Positions 34,530 through 43,525 of a stretch of 64,000 nt of DNA are shown in pieces; the stretch's first letter is position 1, and every line of letters starts with the position of its first letter. Origin of the DNA: Hymenobacter convexus (GTDB lineage Bacteria; Bacteroidota; Bacteroidia; Cytophagales; Hymenobacteraceae); contig NZ_JAUQON010000011.1 of assembly GCF_030580955.1 (NCBI RefSeq), forward strand, positions 62,001 to 126,000. The letters are read 5' to 3'. A program made the translations under genes and the position numbers. The notes under the pieces were generated by a model. It ran no database searches and was not told the DNA's origin. It worked only from the letters and a program-made list of their open reading frames with translations.

Positions 34530-35411
34530 ATGCCCTCCACCGTCACCGCCCCTGACCAATACGCCGCCCCAAGAGCCACCGCCACCGGCCATGCCTGGCG
34601 CTGGCTGACTGCATTGTTTATTTGGAGCACTGTTTTCGTGAATTTTTACGCCAATACCCACCCCTTCAATGGCCAGACCATGGGGCAGGTGTCGGCCAAA
34701 TATCCTACGCTGCTCACGCCGGCGGGGTACGCGTTCAGCATCTGGGGGCTGATATTTCTGGGGTTGGTGGTGTATTCGGTGTGGCAGTTGCTGCCGGCCC
34801 AGCAGAAACTCTCGCTGCCCGATGCCGTGGCCAAGCCCCTGACGCTGGCTTGCCTGTGCACCAGCGCCTGGGTGGTGCTGTTTGCCTATGAGCTGATTTT
34901 GCCCAGCGTAGGCGTCATGCTCGTTATCCTCATCAGCCTGATAATAACCTACGGCCGGGTCCGCCGTCGCATTTTTGCCGAGGCCGCGCCGGCCTGGGTG
35001 GGGGTGCCGTTTTCGCTGTTTCTGGGTTGGATTTCGGTGGCCTCGGTTATCAATCTCACCATTGGCATCCGGCACCTGGGCTGGCAAACAGCCGAAGGCG
35101 TTTCGGTGGTTCTCACGCTGGGGTTGCTGTTCATTGTTGTGGCCTTGGCCCTGATAATGAGCCGGATATTTCGCGACTTGGTGTTCCCGCTGGTGGTGGC
35201 CTGGGCGCTGGCGTGGCTGTGGGTGGCCCGCCTGCACGAGGTGCCCGAGCTGGGCTGGGCCGCGCTGGCCGGCGCGGTGGTGTGCATTGTGCTGGGCTTC
35301 ACGCTGTCGCGCGTGGGCGGCCGCAAAACGCCCTGGCAGCTGCGCGACGAGGCTGCCAAAGCCATTGAAGCCGAGATTGCCGCCCGCAACGCGGCCAGCC
35401 AGAACCACTAA
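34530..35411 (+). CDS. TspO/MBR-related tryptophan-rich membrane protein
   Basis: 293 residues with about eight hydrophobic helices. The PAGYAFSIWGLIFLGLVVY segment near residues 65-85 is typical of the extended Bacteroidota proteins annotated as tryptophan-rich sensory protein. TspO proper is about 160 residues with five helices, so this is a distant and longer relative. The ligand (porphyrin in TspO) is not predictable. The start is the ATG at 34530. The 225 bases upstream hold no recognisable feature. Confidence 0.7.
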   Translation: MPSTVTAPDQYAAPRATATGHAWRWLTALFIWSTVFVNFYANTHPFNGQTMGQVSAKYPTLLTPAGYAFSIWGLIFLGLVVYSVWQLLPAQQKLSLPDAVAKPLTLACLCTSAWVVLFAYELILPSVGVMLVILISLIITYGRVRRRIFAEAAPAWVGVPFSLFLGWISVASVINLTIGIRHLGWQTAEGVSVVLTLGLLFIVVALALIMSRIFRDLVFPLVVAWALAWLWVARLHEVPELGWAALAGAVVCIVLGFTLSRVGGRKTPWQLRDEAAKAIEAEIAARNAASQNH

Positions 35412-35485
35412 GGCGGCGGGGCGCCCGGCCGGCGGTTTGGCCCGTAGCTTTGCGACGAACTCCCACTTAATTCGCCCCGCTTAGT

Positions 35486-36241
35486 ATGCGCCAAAACCTC
35501 GTTGCCGGCAACTGGAAAATGAATCTCACCTATCAGGAAGGCCTTGCCCTGGTAGAAGAAATTGTTCGACTGAACGCAGCCGGCACCGGGCCGGAAGTGG
35601 TGGTTTGCCCGCCGTTCCCGTTCCTGGCGGGCGTGGGCGAGAAGCTGCCGCAGGGCGGCAAGCTGCACCTTGGCGCCCAGAACTGCCACCAGAAGGAAAG
35701 CGGCGCCTTCACCGGCGAGGTAGCGGCCAAAATGCTGGCTTCGGTGGGCTGCGAATACGTGATTCTGGGCCACTCGGAGCGCCGCCAGTACTTCGGCGAA
35801 ACCGATGAGCTGCTGAGCCAGAAGCTGAAAGCTGCCCTGGCCGCCGGCCTGAAACCCATTTTTTGCGTGGGCGAGTCGCTGGACACCCGCGAGGCCGACG
35901 AGACGTTCGACTTCATCGGCCAGCAGTTGGCCGCCGGCCTGTTCCACCTCAGCAACGAGGAGTTTGCGCAGGTAACCGTGGCTTATGAGCCCATCTGGGC
36001 CATTGGCACGGGCCGTACTGCCACCAGCGCCCAGGCGCAGGAAGTACACGCCTTTATCCGCGAGCAGATTGCGCGGGCCTACGACGCCCAGGCGGCCCTC
36101 GACACCACCATTCTCTACGGCGGCTCGGCCAATGCGCAGAACGCGCGGGAGCTGTTCTCGCAGCCCGACGTGGACGGCGGACTCATTGGCGGTGCTTCGC
36201 TGAAAGCGGCCGATTTCACGACGATTATTCAGTCGTTCTAG
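35486..36241 (+). CDS. tpiA: Triosephosphate isomerase
   Basis: Interconverts dihydroxyacetone phosphate and glyceraldehyde 3-phosphate. 251 residues with all signatures: RQNLVAGNWKMN (substrate Lys), the catalytic His in ILGHSERRQYF, the catalytic Glu in VAYEPIWAIGTG, and the phosphate loop ILYGGSANAQN. TAGCTTTG at 35445-35452 is a good -7 box 33 bases before the ATG, so it probably has its own promoter. Confidence 0.97.
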   Translation: MRQNLVAGNWKMNLTYQEGLALVEEIVRLNAAGTGPEVVVCPPFPFLAGVGEKLPQGGKLHLGAQNCHQKESGAFTGEVAAKMLASVGCEYVILGHSERRQYFGETDELLSQKLKAALAAGLKPIFCVGESLDTREADETFDFIGQQLAAGLFHLSNEEFAQVTVAYEPIWAIGTGRTATSAQAQEVHAFIREQIARAYDAQAALDTTILYGGSANAQNARELFSQPDVDGGLIGGASLKAADFTTIIQSF

Positions 36242-36340
36242 AAATGTTGAATTTTTAGGGTTGGGAGCGGAGTTGAAAAACACAACGCGGCACTGCATTT
36301 GACATTCAGCCTTTCACATTCAAAACGCAACCCTCATCGC

Positions 36341-36694
36341 ATGCTCTCCTTCATCCTCACCTTCCTGCTGGCCCTGCCGCCCGCCAAAAGCCCGGCCGCC
36401 GGCCCGCTGGAGCCGTGCAAAATCTTCGGCTCGGTATACCTCGAAACCGACCCCGGCCGGCGCAGCTACTGCTACGGCACGGTGTACGTGGAGCCCGAAG
36501 AAGCTTTTGCCGACGTGCTGGTTTTCAAGGAGAACAACAAGCTGTTTGCCGATAAAGCCGGCCTGTGGGCCGACGCCCCCGCCCGCAACTTCGCCGACTA
36601 CGTGCTGCTGGTGGTGACGGACCGCAGTCGCGCCGATTTCAGCATTCACTACACGAAGGTGCGCTCGTTCGCGGGCTGCAAGTCGAACAATTAA
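36341..36694 (+). CDS. DUF6150 family secreted protein
   Basis: 117 residues from the ATG at 36341 (signal MLSFILTFLLALPPAKSPAAG); an upstream in-frame start would add an unlikely leader. The body CKIFGSVYLETDPGRRSYCYGTVYVEPEEAFADVLVFKENNKLFADKAGLW...ADFSIHYTKVRSFAGC matches what I know of the DUF6150 family, including the terminal FAGC. The cysteines may form disulfides. Function is unknown. It lies between tpiA and a palindromic element. Confidence 0.8.
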   Translation: MLSFILTFLLALPPAKSPAAGPLEPCKIFGSVYLETDPGRRSYCYGTVYVEPEEAFADVLVFKENNKLFADKAGLWADAPARNFADYVLLVVTDRSRADFSIHYTKVRSFAGCKSNN

Positions 36695-36718
36695 ACAGAA
36701 GCAAAAGCGACTGACTCT

Positions 36719-36849
36719 GAACGTCATGCTGAGCGCAGTCGAAGCATCTCTACCGCAGCAGTAATTTAATCGAATGCCCGACGATAAAGAGTCGGCGATT
36801 GAAAACACTCTGCGATAGAGATGCTTCGGCTGCGCTCAGCATGACGTTC
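36719..36849. repeat. Palindromic element, copy 5 (subfamily A, long loop)
   Basis: 39-bp arms (36719-36757, 36811-36849) with two mismatches (CTACCG against CGATAG, GTCGAAG against CTTCGGC) and a 53-base loop, longer than in the other copies. It starts 24 bases past the DUF6150 stop and ends 32 bases before the ABC ATPase start. Confidence 0.88.
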
Positions 36850-36881
36850 TTTCATTCACAGCAAAACTATTATCCCTTTCC

Positions 36882-37643
36882 ATGGAATTAACCCTACAAA
36901 ACCTCACCAAGTCCTTCGGAACGAAAACCGTGCTGCGCGACCTGAGCCTGACGGCCGGCCCCGGCATGTGCGTGGGCGTGCTGGGCCGCAACGGCGCCGG
37001 CAAAAGCACGCTGTTCAACCTGCTCACCAACGTGCTGCTGCCCAGTAGCGGCCAGATTATCATCGACGGCGAGGCGATGGGCGAAACCTTTCCGGTGGCG
37101 GTGAAGCGCCGCATGGGCGCGCTCGTTAACCAGGGCTATTTGGTGGAAGAGCTCACGGCCGAAGAATACCTGCAATTCGTGGCCCGCATCTACGCGCTGC
37201 CCGATGCGCAGGCGCGCATTGCCAGCCTGCTGGCCCACCTGCTGGAAGACTACGACACCGTGCGCCACAAGCGCCTGAGCACCTTTTCCACCGGCATGAA
37301 GCAGCGCGTGGCCATTGCCTCCTGCCTGCTGCACCGCCCCGAGCTGCTGATTCTGGACGAGCCCTTCAACGGCCTCGACGTGTTTGCCGCCGACCGCGTG
37401 CTGAGCCTGCTGCGCAGCTACCAGCCGCAGGCCCTCACCTTCGTGTCGTCGCACAACCTGGGCCATATCGAGCAGCTGGCCACCCACTTGCTGATTATTG
37501 ACGAGAGCGAAGTGAAGTTCTGGGGCACCATGGACGAGTTTGCGCGGGGCGAGCGCGCCGACCTCGGCGACGCTCTGCTGCAGTTGCTGCACCCTGCCAC
37601 CAACCAAGCCCAGGACCTGACATGGCTGACCTCGCAGCGCTAG
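36882..37643 (+). CDS. ABC transporter ATP-binding protein
   Basis: 253 residues, a complete nucleotide-binding domain: Walker A GRNGAGKST, Q-loop LVNQGYLVEELTAEEY, signature FSTGMKQRVA, Walker B LLILDEPFNGLD and H-loop VSSHNLGHI. The FSTGMKQR signature is typical of exporters of the ABC-2 type. The 3' end overlaps the permease gene by 22 bases, so the two are translationally coupled and form one transporter. Substrate is unknown. Confidence 0.92.
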   Translation: MELTLQNLTKSFGTKTVLRDLSLTAGPGMCVGVLGRNGAGKSTLFNLLTNVLLPSSGQIIIDGEAMGETFPVAVKRRMGALVNQGYLVEELTAEEYLQFVARIYALPDAQARIASLLAHLLEDYDTVRHKRLSTFSTGMKQRVAIASCLLHRPELLILDEPFNGLDVFAADRVLSLLRSYQPQALTFVSSHNLGHIEQLATHLLIIDESEVKFWGTMDEFARGERADLGDALLQLLHPATNQAQDLTWLTSQR

Positions 37644-39031
37644 CGCCCGCCGGCCATCCCGGGGGCCGGCTCGGCCATTTTTTGCCCTACCTGCTACGCC
37701 GCCGCCTGCGCGCTGTGCTCTGGCCCGCCGAGGGCGGTGAGCGCACCATGGCCCTGCTGCTGCTGGCCCTGATGATGGCCTACGGCGCCGGTTTTGGCCT
37801 GATGCTCAACCACGCCGACGCGCTTGACGAATCGGCCGATTTTCTGCCCACGCTGCTGGTGGGGCTGAACGCGGCCTGGCTGGTGTCGGCGCTGCTGGTC
37901 GATTTTTTGCCCGCGCTGCGGCCGGTGGTGCGGGCCGTGCCCGAACACTACCCGGTATCGGCGCGCTGGAACGGGGCGGCGGCTTTTCTCCTCGATTTGA
38001 TAACGCTGCGCCGCCTGCTGGTGGTGGCCACGCTGCTCACGGCGCTGGCCGTGGCGCCCGGCCACGCGGCGGTGCCGGGCTTTAGCCTGCTGCTGGTGCT
38101 GGGGGCCACGGTGTTCAGCTTCAACCTACGGCTGCTGGTGGCGCTGCGGCGCTGGCGGCACCCGCTCATGCTGGCCCACCTGGCCAGCCTGGGGCTCATG
38201 CTGTGGTGGCTCTCGCATCCCGAAGCGTCTTACAACACCGCGCTGGGCGCGGGCATGGCCGTGCTGCCGTGGCTGCTGGGGGCGGGGCAGCTCTACCGGC
38301 TGGGGCCGTACTTCAGCGCCCGCTACCTGCCTGCGGAGGCGGCCCCGGCCGCGCCGGCCTCGGGCTCGCTGCTGGCGCGGCTGTCGCCCGAGCACCGCGC
38401 CTATTTTGCCAAAGTATGGGTGCTGCTGCTGATGGGGCTGGTGCTGAAGATGGTGCTGATGCTCATCAACCTGGTGGGCCTGGATGCTAATGGTGCCAAG
38501 CTGAAAAGCCAGTCGTTCTTTTACCTCGCGCTGGTGCCGCTGGCCGGCTTCACCTACGCCAACAACAACCTGTTTGGCTTCGTGCGCACGCTGGTGGCCA
38601 ACGAAATCCAGCGCTTGGGCCTCACCAAACGGGTGCTGCTGCTGTACCTGCGGCTGGTGCTGCCCGTGGTGCTCGTCGACTGCCTGCTGACGGCGGCGGC
38701 GCTGCTCGGACTATTCCCACGGCCGTTTTGGCCCTACCTGGGGTTGCTGCCGCTGGGGGCCGCTGCGCTCACCAGCCTGGGGCTGTGGGGAAGCCTCTAC
38801 CAGGCCAAGCACGTGGTGAAAACGGTGCAGTTCGGCAACAACCGCAACGCCAGCACGCTCATGAGCTTTGCCACCCTGGGCACGGCGGCGGCGCTGTATT
38901 TCCTGCCTTGGTGGTGGGCGCGCATTGCGCTAGCGCTGGTTATCACCGCGTCGGCCTACTGGCCCATCCAAGCAGTGCTGCGCAACGATGGCAGCTTGCG
39001 TCGCCGGCTGTGGCGCGGCATCGGGGCCTGA
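37622..39031 (+). CDS. ABC transporter membrane protein
   Basis: 469 residues, very Leu/Ala-rich, with about 11-12 predicted membrane helices (for example MALLLLALMMAYGAGFGLML, LLVVATLLTALAVAP, VWVLLLMGLVLKMVLMLINLVGL). No family signature is recognised, but the 22-base overlap with the ATPase gene makes it the permease. Weakly charged loops contain LSPEHRAYFAKVW and YQAKHVVKTVQFGNNRNAS. Export of a lipid or peptide is possible; nothing in the sequence decides it. Confidence 0.82.
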   Translation: MADLAALAPAGHPGGRLGHFLPYLLRRRLRAVLWPAEGGERTMALLLLALMMAYGAGFGLMLNHADALDESADFLPTLLVGLNAAWLVSALLVDFLPALRPVVRAVPEHYPVSARWNGAAAFLLDLITLRRLLVVATLLTALAVAPGHAAVPGFSLLLVLGATVFSFNLRLLVALRRWRHPLMLAHLASLGLMLWWLSHPEASYNTALGAGMAVLPWLLGAGQLYRLGPYFSARYLPAEAAPAAPASGSLLARLSPEHRAYFAKVWVLLLMGLVLKMVLMLINLVGLDANGAKLKSQSFFYLALVPLAGFTYANNNLFGFVRTLVANEIQRLGLTKRVLLLYLRLVLPVVLVDCLLTAAALLGLFPRPFWPYLGLLPLGAAALTSLGLWGSLYQAKHVVKTVQFGNNRNASTLMSFATLGTAAALYFLPWWWARIALALVITASAYWPIQAVLRNDGSLRRRLWRGIGA

Positions 39032-39067
39032 TTTTTTGGCGACCTTTGTAAGACGCAACCGGAATAA

Positions 39068-39157
39068 AGAACGTCATGCAGCGCAGCATCTTTACCGCAA
39101 TAGTAATTATTTACTAGTGGCGGGCAAGATGCTTCGCTGCGCTCTGCATGACGTTCT
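39068..39157. repeat. Palindromic element, copy 6 (degenerate)
   Basis: The right arm is a normal AAGATGCTTCGCTGCGCTCT followed by GCATGACGTTCT. The left arm has lost several bases inside the core (GTCATGCAGCGCAGCATC), so pairing is interrupted. The loop again holds GTAATTATTTACT. It lies 36 bases past the ABC permease stop and 30 bases before prmA. Confidence 0.82.
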
Positions 39158-39187
39158 GTTTCTTTTCTCACACTTCATCCAAACAAG

Positions 39188-40018
39188 ATGGATTTTATTG
39201 AACTGACCGTGGAAGCCCCGCGCGAGATGGCCGACATTCTGGTGGCCGAGCTGGCCGAAGTAGGCTTCGACACCTTTGAGGACACCGACGAAGGCTTCCG
39301 CGCCTACACCACCGAGGAGGTTTTCAACCCCGATGCCGTGGAGGAAATCATGGCCCGCTACTCCGGCATTGGCGATTTAAATCATTCGCACCGCATCATC
39401 ACGCGCCAGAACTGGAACGCGGAGTGGGAGAAGAACTTCCAGCCGCTCATCATTGCCGAGCGGGTGTCGGTTCGCGCGCCGTTTCACCCCGAGCCGGCGG
39501 GCGTCGACTACGACATCGTGATTATGCCGCGCATGTCCTTCGGCACGGGTCATCACGAAACCACAGCTTTGATGATTGAAAACCAACTGGACGTGAACCA
39601 CAAGGGCCTGCGCGTGCTGGACATGGGCACCGGCACCGGCATTCTGGCCATTATGGCCGAGATGCTGGGCGCCCGCCAGGTGCTGGCCGTCGATACCGAG
39701 CCCTGGACCGTGGAAAACGCCCGCGACAACGCCGCCGAAAACCAGTGCCACAACATCGAGTGCCGCCTGGGCGGCGTGGAAACCCTTGCCAACGAGGAGC
39801 CCTTCGACCTGATTCTGGCCAACATCAACCGCAACGTGCTGCTCGAAGACATGCACGAGTACGCCCGCCTGCTGCCCAGCGGCCGGCCCATCCTGTTCAG
39901 CGGCTTCTACGAGGAAGACTTGCCCAAAATTCAGGCCGAGGCCAGCAAGCACGGCCTGCGCTACCAGCGCCACCGCACCTTGCGCAGCTGGGTGTCGGCC
40001 ATTTTTGAGAAGGAGTAG
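39188..40018 (+). CDS. prmA: Ribosomal protein L11 methyltransferase
   Basis: 276 residues. The N-terminal substrate-binding domain starts MDFIELTVEAPREMADILVAELAEVGFDTFEDT. The linker motif MPRMSFGTGHHETTALM is the PrmA hallmark. The SAM-binding core is LRVLDMGTGTGILAIMAEMLGA with AVDTEPWTVENARDNA, and LILANINRNVLLED holds the post-motif. It trimethylates several amino groups of L11. A single gene after a palindromic element. Confidence 0.95.
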   Translation: MDFIELTVEAPREMADILVAELAEVGFDTFEDTDEGFRAYTTEEVFNPDAVEEIMARYSGIGDLNHSHRIITRQNWNAEWEKNFQPLIIAERVSVRAPFHPEPAGVDYDIVIMPRMSFGTGHHETTALMIENQLDVNHKGLRVLDMGTGTGILAIMAEMLGARQVLAVDTEPWTVENARDNAAENQCHNIECRLGGVETLANEEPFDLILANINRNVLLEDMHEYARLLPSGRPILFSGFYEEDLPKIQAEASKHGLRYQRHRTLRSWVSAIFEKE

Positions 40019-40049
40019 CGTGAGGGGAGGATGAAGGGTAGATGATGGC

Positions 40050-40067
40050 ATCGTTGCCGGGAACGAT
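40050..40067 (+). promoter_or_regulatory. Pectin-locus palindrome, site a
   Basis: ATCGTTGCCGGGAACGAT, an 18-bp near-perfect dyad, followed by TGCGCGAATAAAAA towards the gene. A TAATATTT box at 40116-40123 lies 48 bases downstream, with TTTG at 40096-40099 as a possible -33. The pectate lyase start is 137 bases from the site. Confidence 0.75.
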
Positions 40068-40204
40068 TGCGCGAATAAAAAGCCGGTGCGCAGCATTTGC
40101 CGGGCATTTGGGGCGTAATATTTATAGGGGAATTGCCGGGTTTTGCAGCCGTTTTGAGACGGGAGCGCCTGGCAAATTTTCCGTCGACTCCCAACATTTT
40201 CGCA

Positions 40205-41977
40205 ATGATTTCTTTCTTCTCCCGCACTGTTTCTTCTCTTTCCCGGGTGCGCCTGGGGCTAAGCCTGCTGGCTACGGTGGGCGGCCTGGCAGCGGCCGTG
40301 CCGGCCCAGGCGCAGCAGCTGGCTTTCCCCGGCGTGGAAGGGGCGGGCCGCTTCGTGACCGGTGGCCGGGGCCGGACTTCGACGCCTACCACGGTGTTTG
40401 AAGTGACCAGCCTGGCCGATACCAACACGCAGGGCACGTTGCGCTACGCCATCAGCCAGTCGGCCACCGCGGCGCCGTTTCGCACCATCGTGTTTCGGGT
40501 GTGCGGCACCATTCACCTGGCTTCCCGGATGAACATTCCGGCCAACACCACCATTGCGGGCCAGACGGCCCCGGGCGACGGCATTTGCATTGCCGACCGG
40601 CAGGTGACGGTGAATGGCAACAACGTGATTATCCGCTTCGTACGCTTCCGCTGCGGCGATGCTTACCCGCAGCAAACCGGCATCGGCATGACCAACGGCA
40701 ACGGCGACGAGGACGCCCTGAGCAGCACCGAGCGCAAAAACATTGTGATTGACCACTGCACCATGAGCTGGAGCATGGACGAGGCCTTCACGTTCTACGG
40801 CGCCACCAACGACTCGATGACCCTGCAGTGGAACCTGATTTCGGAGCCGCTGAACTACTCCTACCACTTCGAAACCGGCGATACCGACTACGAGCGCCAC
40901 GGCTACGGCGGCATCTGGGGCGGCCGGCGGGCCACGTTCCACCACAACCTGTTTGCCCACTGCGTGAGCCGCACCCCGCGCTGGAACGGCACCCGCTACG
41001 GCGCCGCCATCGGCTCCGAAAACTGCGATTTCCGCAACAACGTCATCTACAACTGGGGCGCCGGCGCCAACGCCTACGGCGGCGAAGGCGGCAACTACAA
41101 CATGGTGAACAACTACTACAAGTACGGCCCCACCACCGGCACCAGCACCACCAACCGCTCGCGAGTATTTCAGGCCTATAAGCAAACCACCGCGCCGGTG
41201 CTGCCCTACCCGCAGCTGTACATCGCTGGCAACTACGTAGATGGTAACCCGATAGTGACGGCCGCTAACTGGAAAGGTGTGTCGATGAACGGCGGCACCG
41301 CCGCCGACACGGTGCAGTCGAAAGTGACGACGCCCTTCAACGTGGCCCCGCTCAATACCCAGACGGCTACCGACGCCTACGCTTCGGTGCTGCAGAATGT
41401 GGGCTGTGTGCTGCCCGTGCGCGACCCGCTCGACCAGCGCATCATCAACGACGTGCAAACGCGCGGCGGGGCCGTCATCGATGTGCAGGGCGGCTTCCCG
41501 CACGGCACGCCCATCAGCACCTCGCAGGTGGCCTGGCCGGTATTGACCTGCGGCGCCGCGCCGGTCGACTCCGACCACGACGGCATGCCCGACGCCTACG
41601 AGCTTAACAACGGCTTGGCGCCCCTCAACCCCGCCGACCGTCAGTTCATCGCCGCCAACGGCTACACCAACCTCGAAAACTACCTCAACGGCCTCGTCAC
41701 CGTCGTCACGGCCAGCAAGCCCACCGGCGCCACCGTTGCGCCCCTGCAGCTTTACCCCAACCCCGCCAGCGAGCAACTGACCGTGACGCACCCCCGCGCC
41801 ACGGCCGCCGCCCGCCTCACCGTCTACAACTTCGTGGGCCAGCGCGTGGCCACGCTCACGCCCGCCACGGGCGTCACCGCCACGCCGGTCAATCTGAGTA
41901 ATCTGGCCAAAGGCAACTATTTGGTGGTATACACCGACGCCAACGTGAGTCTGACGGCGAAGTGCACGCGGGAGTAG
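40205..41977 (+). CDS. Pectate lyase, PL1 family, with T9SS sorting domain
   Basis: 590 residues from the ATG at 40205; a longer frame upstream crosses the promoter. Signal peptide to about AVPAQAQQ. The PL1 right-handed beta-helix begins LAFPGVEGAGRFVTGGRG, then VTSLADTNTQGTLRYAI, VFRVCGTIHLASR, NTTIAGQTAPG, NNVIIRFVRFRCGD, IVIDHCTMSWSMDEAF and NLFAHCVSRTPRW. DSDHDGMPDAYELNNGLAP is a calcium-binding type 3-like repeat. The last 80 residues (LYPNPASEQLTV...GNYLVVY) are a T9SS domain. It cleaves de-esterified homogalacturonan by beta-elimination at the cell surface. Confidence 0.9.
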   Translation: MISFFSRTVSSLSRVRLGLSLLATVGGLAAAVPAQAQQLAFPGVEGAGRFVTGGRGRTSTPTTVFEVTSLADTNTQGTLRYAISQSATAAPFRTIVFRVCGTIHLASRMNIPANTTIAGQTAPGDGICIADRQVTVNGNNVIIRFVRFRCGDAYPQQTGIGMTNGNGDEDALSSTERKNIVIDHCTMSWSMDEAFTFYGATNDSMTLQWNLISEPLNYSYHFETGDTDYERHGYGGIWGGRRATFHHNLFAHCVSRTPRWNGTRYGAAIGSENCDFRNNVIYNWGAGANAYGGEGGNYNMVNNYYKYGPTTGTSTTNRSRVFQAYKQTTAPVLPYPQLYIAGNYVDGNPIVTAANWKGVSMNGGTAADTVQSKVTTPFNVAPLNTQTATDAYASVLQNVGCVLPVRDPLDQRIINDVQTRGGAVIDVQGGFPHGTPISTSQVAWPVLTCGAAPVDSDHDGMPDAYELNNGLAPLNPADRQFIAANGYTNLENYLNGLVTVVTASKPTGATVAPLQLYPNPASEQLTVTHPRATAAARLTVYNFVGQRVATLTPATGVTATPVNLSNLAKGNYLVVYTDANVSLTAKCTRE

Positions 41978-42001
41978 GAAAGGAGTTTCTGGGATAAATT
42001 G

Positions 42002-42099
42002 AGCACGTCATGCTGAGCGCAGGCGAAGCATCTCTACCGCAAGCGTAATTATTTACTGCTGCGGTAGAGATGCTTCGCCTGCGCTCAGCATGACGTGCT
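42002..42099. repeat. Palindromic element, copy 7 (subfamily A)
   Basis: Perfect 39-bp arms (42002-42040, 42061-42099) with a loop containing GTAATTATTTACT. It lies between the convergent pectate lyase and LacI-family genes, 24 and 15 bases from their stops. Confidence 0.9.
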
Positions 42100-42114
42100 G
42101 CTTTAAAACCTTTC

Positions 42115-43146
42115 CTAAACCACCAGCTTGGGCACCGGGCGCGACGACTCGCGCACGACCAGCGTGGTGGGCAGCTTCATGGTGCTGGGGCCGGTGCTCT
42201 TGTGCTTGCGCTCGATGAGCTCGATGAGGCGCTCGGCGGCGAGCTGGCCGATTTCCTGGGCCGGCTGCGTCACGGTGCTCAAAGGCGGGTTGAGCAGGTG
42301 GGCCGATTGCGAGTTGGTGAAGCTGAGCAGCGCCACCTGGCCGGGCACGTCGATGCCGCGCTGGCGCAGGGCGCCCAGGCAGCCCAGGGCCAGCCGGTCG
42401 CTGGCCGTGAAAAACGCGTCCGGGGCCGGGGAAAGGGCCAGCAGTTCATCTACGAGCGGCCCGGCCTCGTCGGGGCCGAAGGTGCCGTAGCGCACCAGAT
42501 TTTCGTCGTAGGGCACGCCGTATTGCTCCAGGGCGGCGCGGTAGCCGGCCAGGCGCTCCTGCGCAATGCTGAGGTAGGGCGGAATGGTGAGGTGGGCAAT
42601 GCGCCGCCGACCGGTTTGGAGCAGGTGCGAGGTGGCGGCATAGGCCCCGCCAAAGTTATCGGCCACCACCTGCGTTACGGGCAGCTCGGCGGCCACGCGG
42701 TCGAAGAGCACCAGCGGCATTCCCTGGTCGATGAGGGCCTGCAGGTGCTTCACATCGGAGGTTTCGCTGGAAAGTGAGAGCAGCAGGCCGTCGACGCGGC
42801 GCGACACAGCCTGCTGCACGTTGGCCACCTCACGCTCGTAGCTCTCGTGTGTCTGGAAAATGATGACGTGGTAGCCACGGTTGTAGGCAATGGCCTCGAT
42901 GCCGTTGATGGCCTGCGAAAAGAAGTTGTTCGCAATCTGGGGCACTATCACGGCCAGGGCCTTGCTGCTGCTGCCTTTTAGGCTCAGGGCAATGGGGTTG
43001 GGGCGGTAGTTGAGCCGTTCGGCGTACTCCATCACCAGCCGCTTGGTTTCGGGGCTGATTTCGTAGCTGTCGCGCAGGGCCCGCGATACCGTCGACGTCG
43101 ACAGGTTGAGGGCGTGCGCAATATCCTTGATGGTGACGGGGTCCAA
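42115..43146 (-). CDS. LacI-family transcriptional regulator
   Basis: 343 residues. The N-terminal helix-turn-helix is TIKDIAHALNLSTSTVSRALRDSYEISPETK, with the hinge helix NYRPNPIALSLKGSS (the Leu that inserts at a central CG is present). The periplasmic-binding-protein-like effector domain follows (ALAVIVPQIANNFFSQAINGIE, VDGLLLSLSSET, LPVVLFDR-like segments, DAFFTASDRLALGCLGALRQRGI, and the C-terminal TTLVVRESS). Its place within the pectin locus suggests control by a pectin-derived sugar. The CAAACGTTTG sites are better matches to a typical LacI-family operator than the 18-bp sites. Confidence 0.92.
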   Translation of the reverse strand: MDPVTIKDIAHALNLSTSTVSRALRDSYEISPETKRLVMEYAERLNYRPNPIALSLKGSSSKALAVIVPQIANNFFSQAINGIEAIAYNRGYHVIIFQTHESYEREVANVQQAVSRRVDGLLLSLSSETSDVKHLQALIDQGMPLVLFDRVAAELPVTQVVADNFGGAYAATSHLLQTGRRRIAHLTIPPYLSIAQERLAGYRAALEQYGVPYDENLVRYGTFGPDEAGPLVDELLALSPAPDAFFTASDRLALGCLGALRQRGIDVPGQVALLSFTNSQSAHLLNPPLSTVTQPAQEIGQLAAERLIELIERKHKSTGPSTMKLPTTLVVRESSRPVPKLVV

Positions 43147-43525
43147 GCGCGTTGAGAAAGGAAGTAAGAGAAAGGCGGCGGGCAGAACCGCCCCCGGGCA
43201 ACTAGCAGCTAACCGGCCCGAATAGTTTCATCCGGCAACAAGCCCGCCGCCCACCGTCCGGCTTATCCCTAGCCGGGCGCCCCGCACGGGGCCGGGGCCG
43301 CCACTTGCTCCTTCAAAAAGTCTTCGTCGGGCCAATCCGGGTACAAGAGTAACGAAAATCTAGCTAAGTCGCGCGAGGCGAGGCCACACACTCGACCAAT
43401 CCCCGTATTTCGCCGACCGCGCCGCGCCGCAGGCTTCATGGCGTCGCCATCTTTGTGGGGTAATCTCGCGGGTAGTTCCGGCCGGCCGGCTTACCTTTTC
43501 TGTTCCGAACATTTCCCCGACACCC
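43147..43525. other. Divergent intergenic region, LacI / MG2-plug genes
   Basis: 379 bases, GC-rich, with no copy of either palindromic operator motif and no convincing gene. TACCTTTT at 43492-43499, about 26 bases before the plus-strand start, is a possible -7 box for the MG2-plug gene. No promoter was recognised for the LacI gene. Confidence 0.4.
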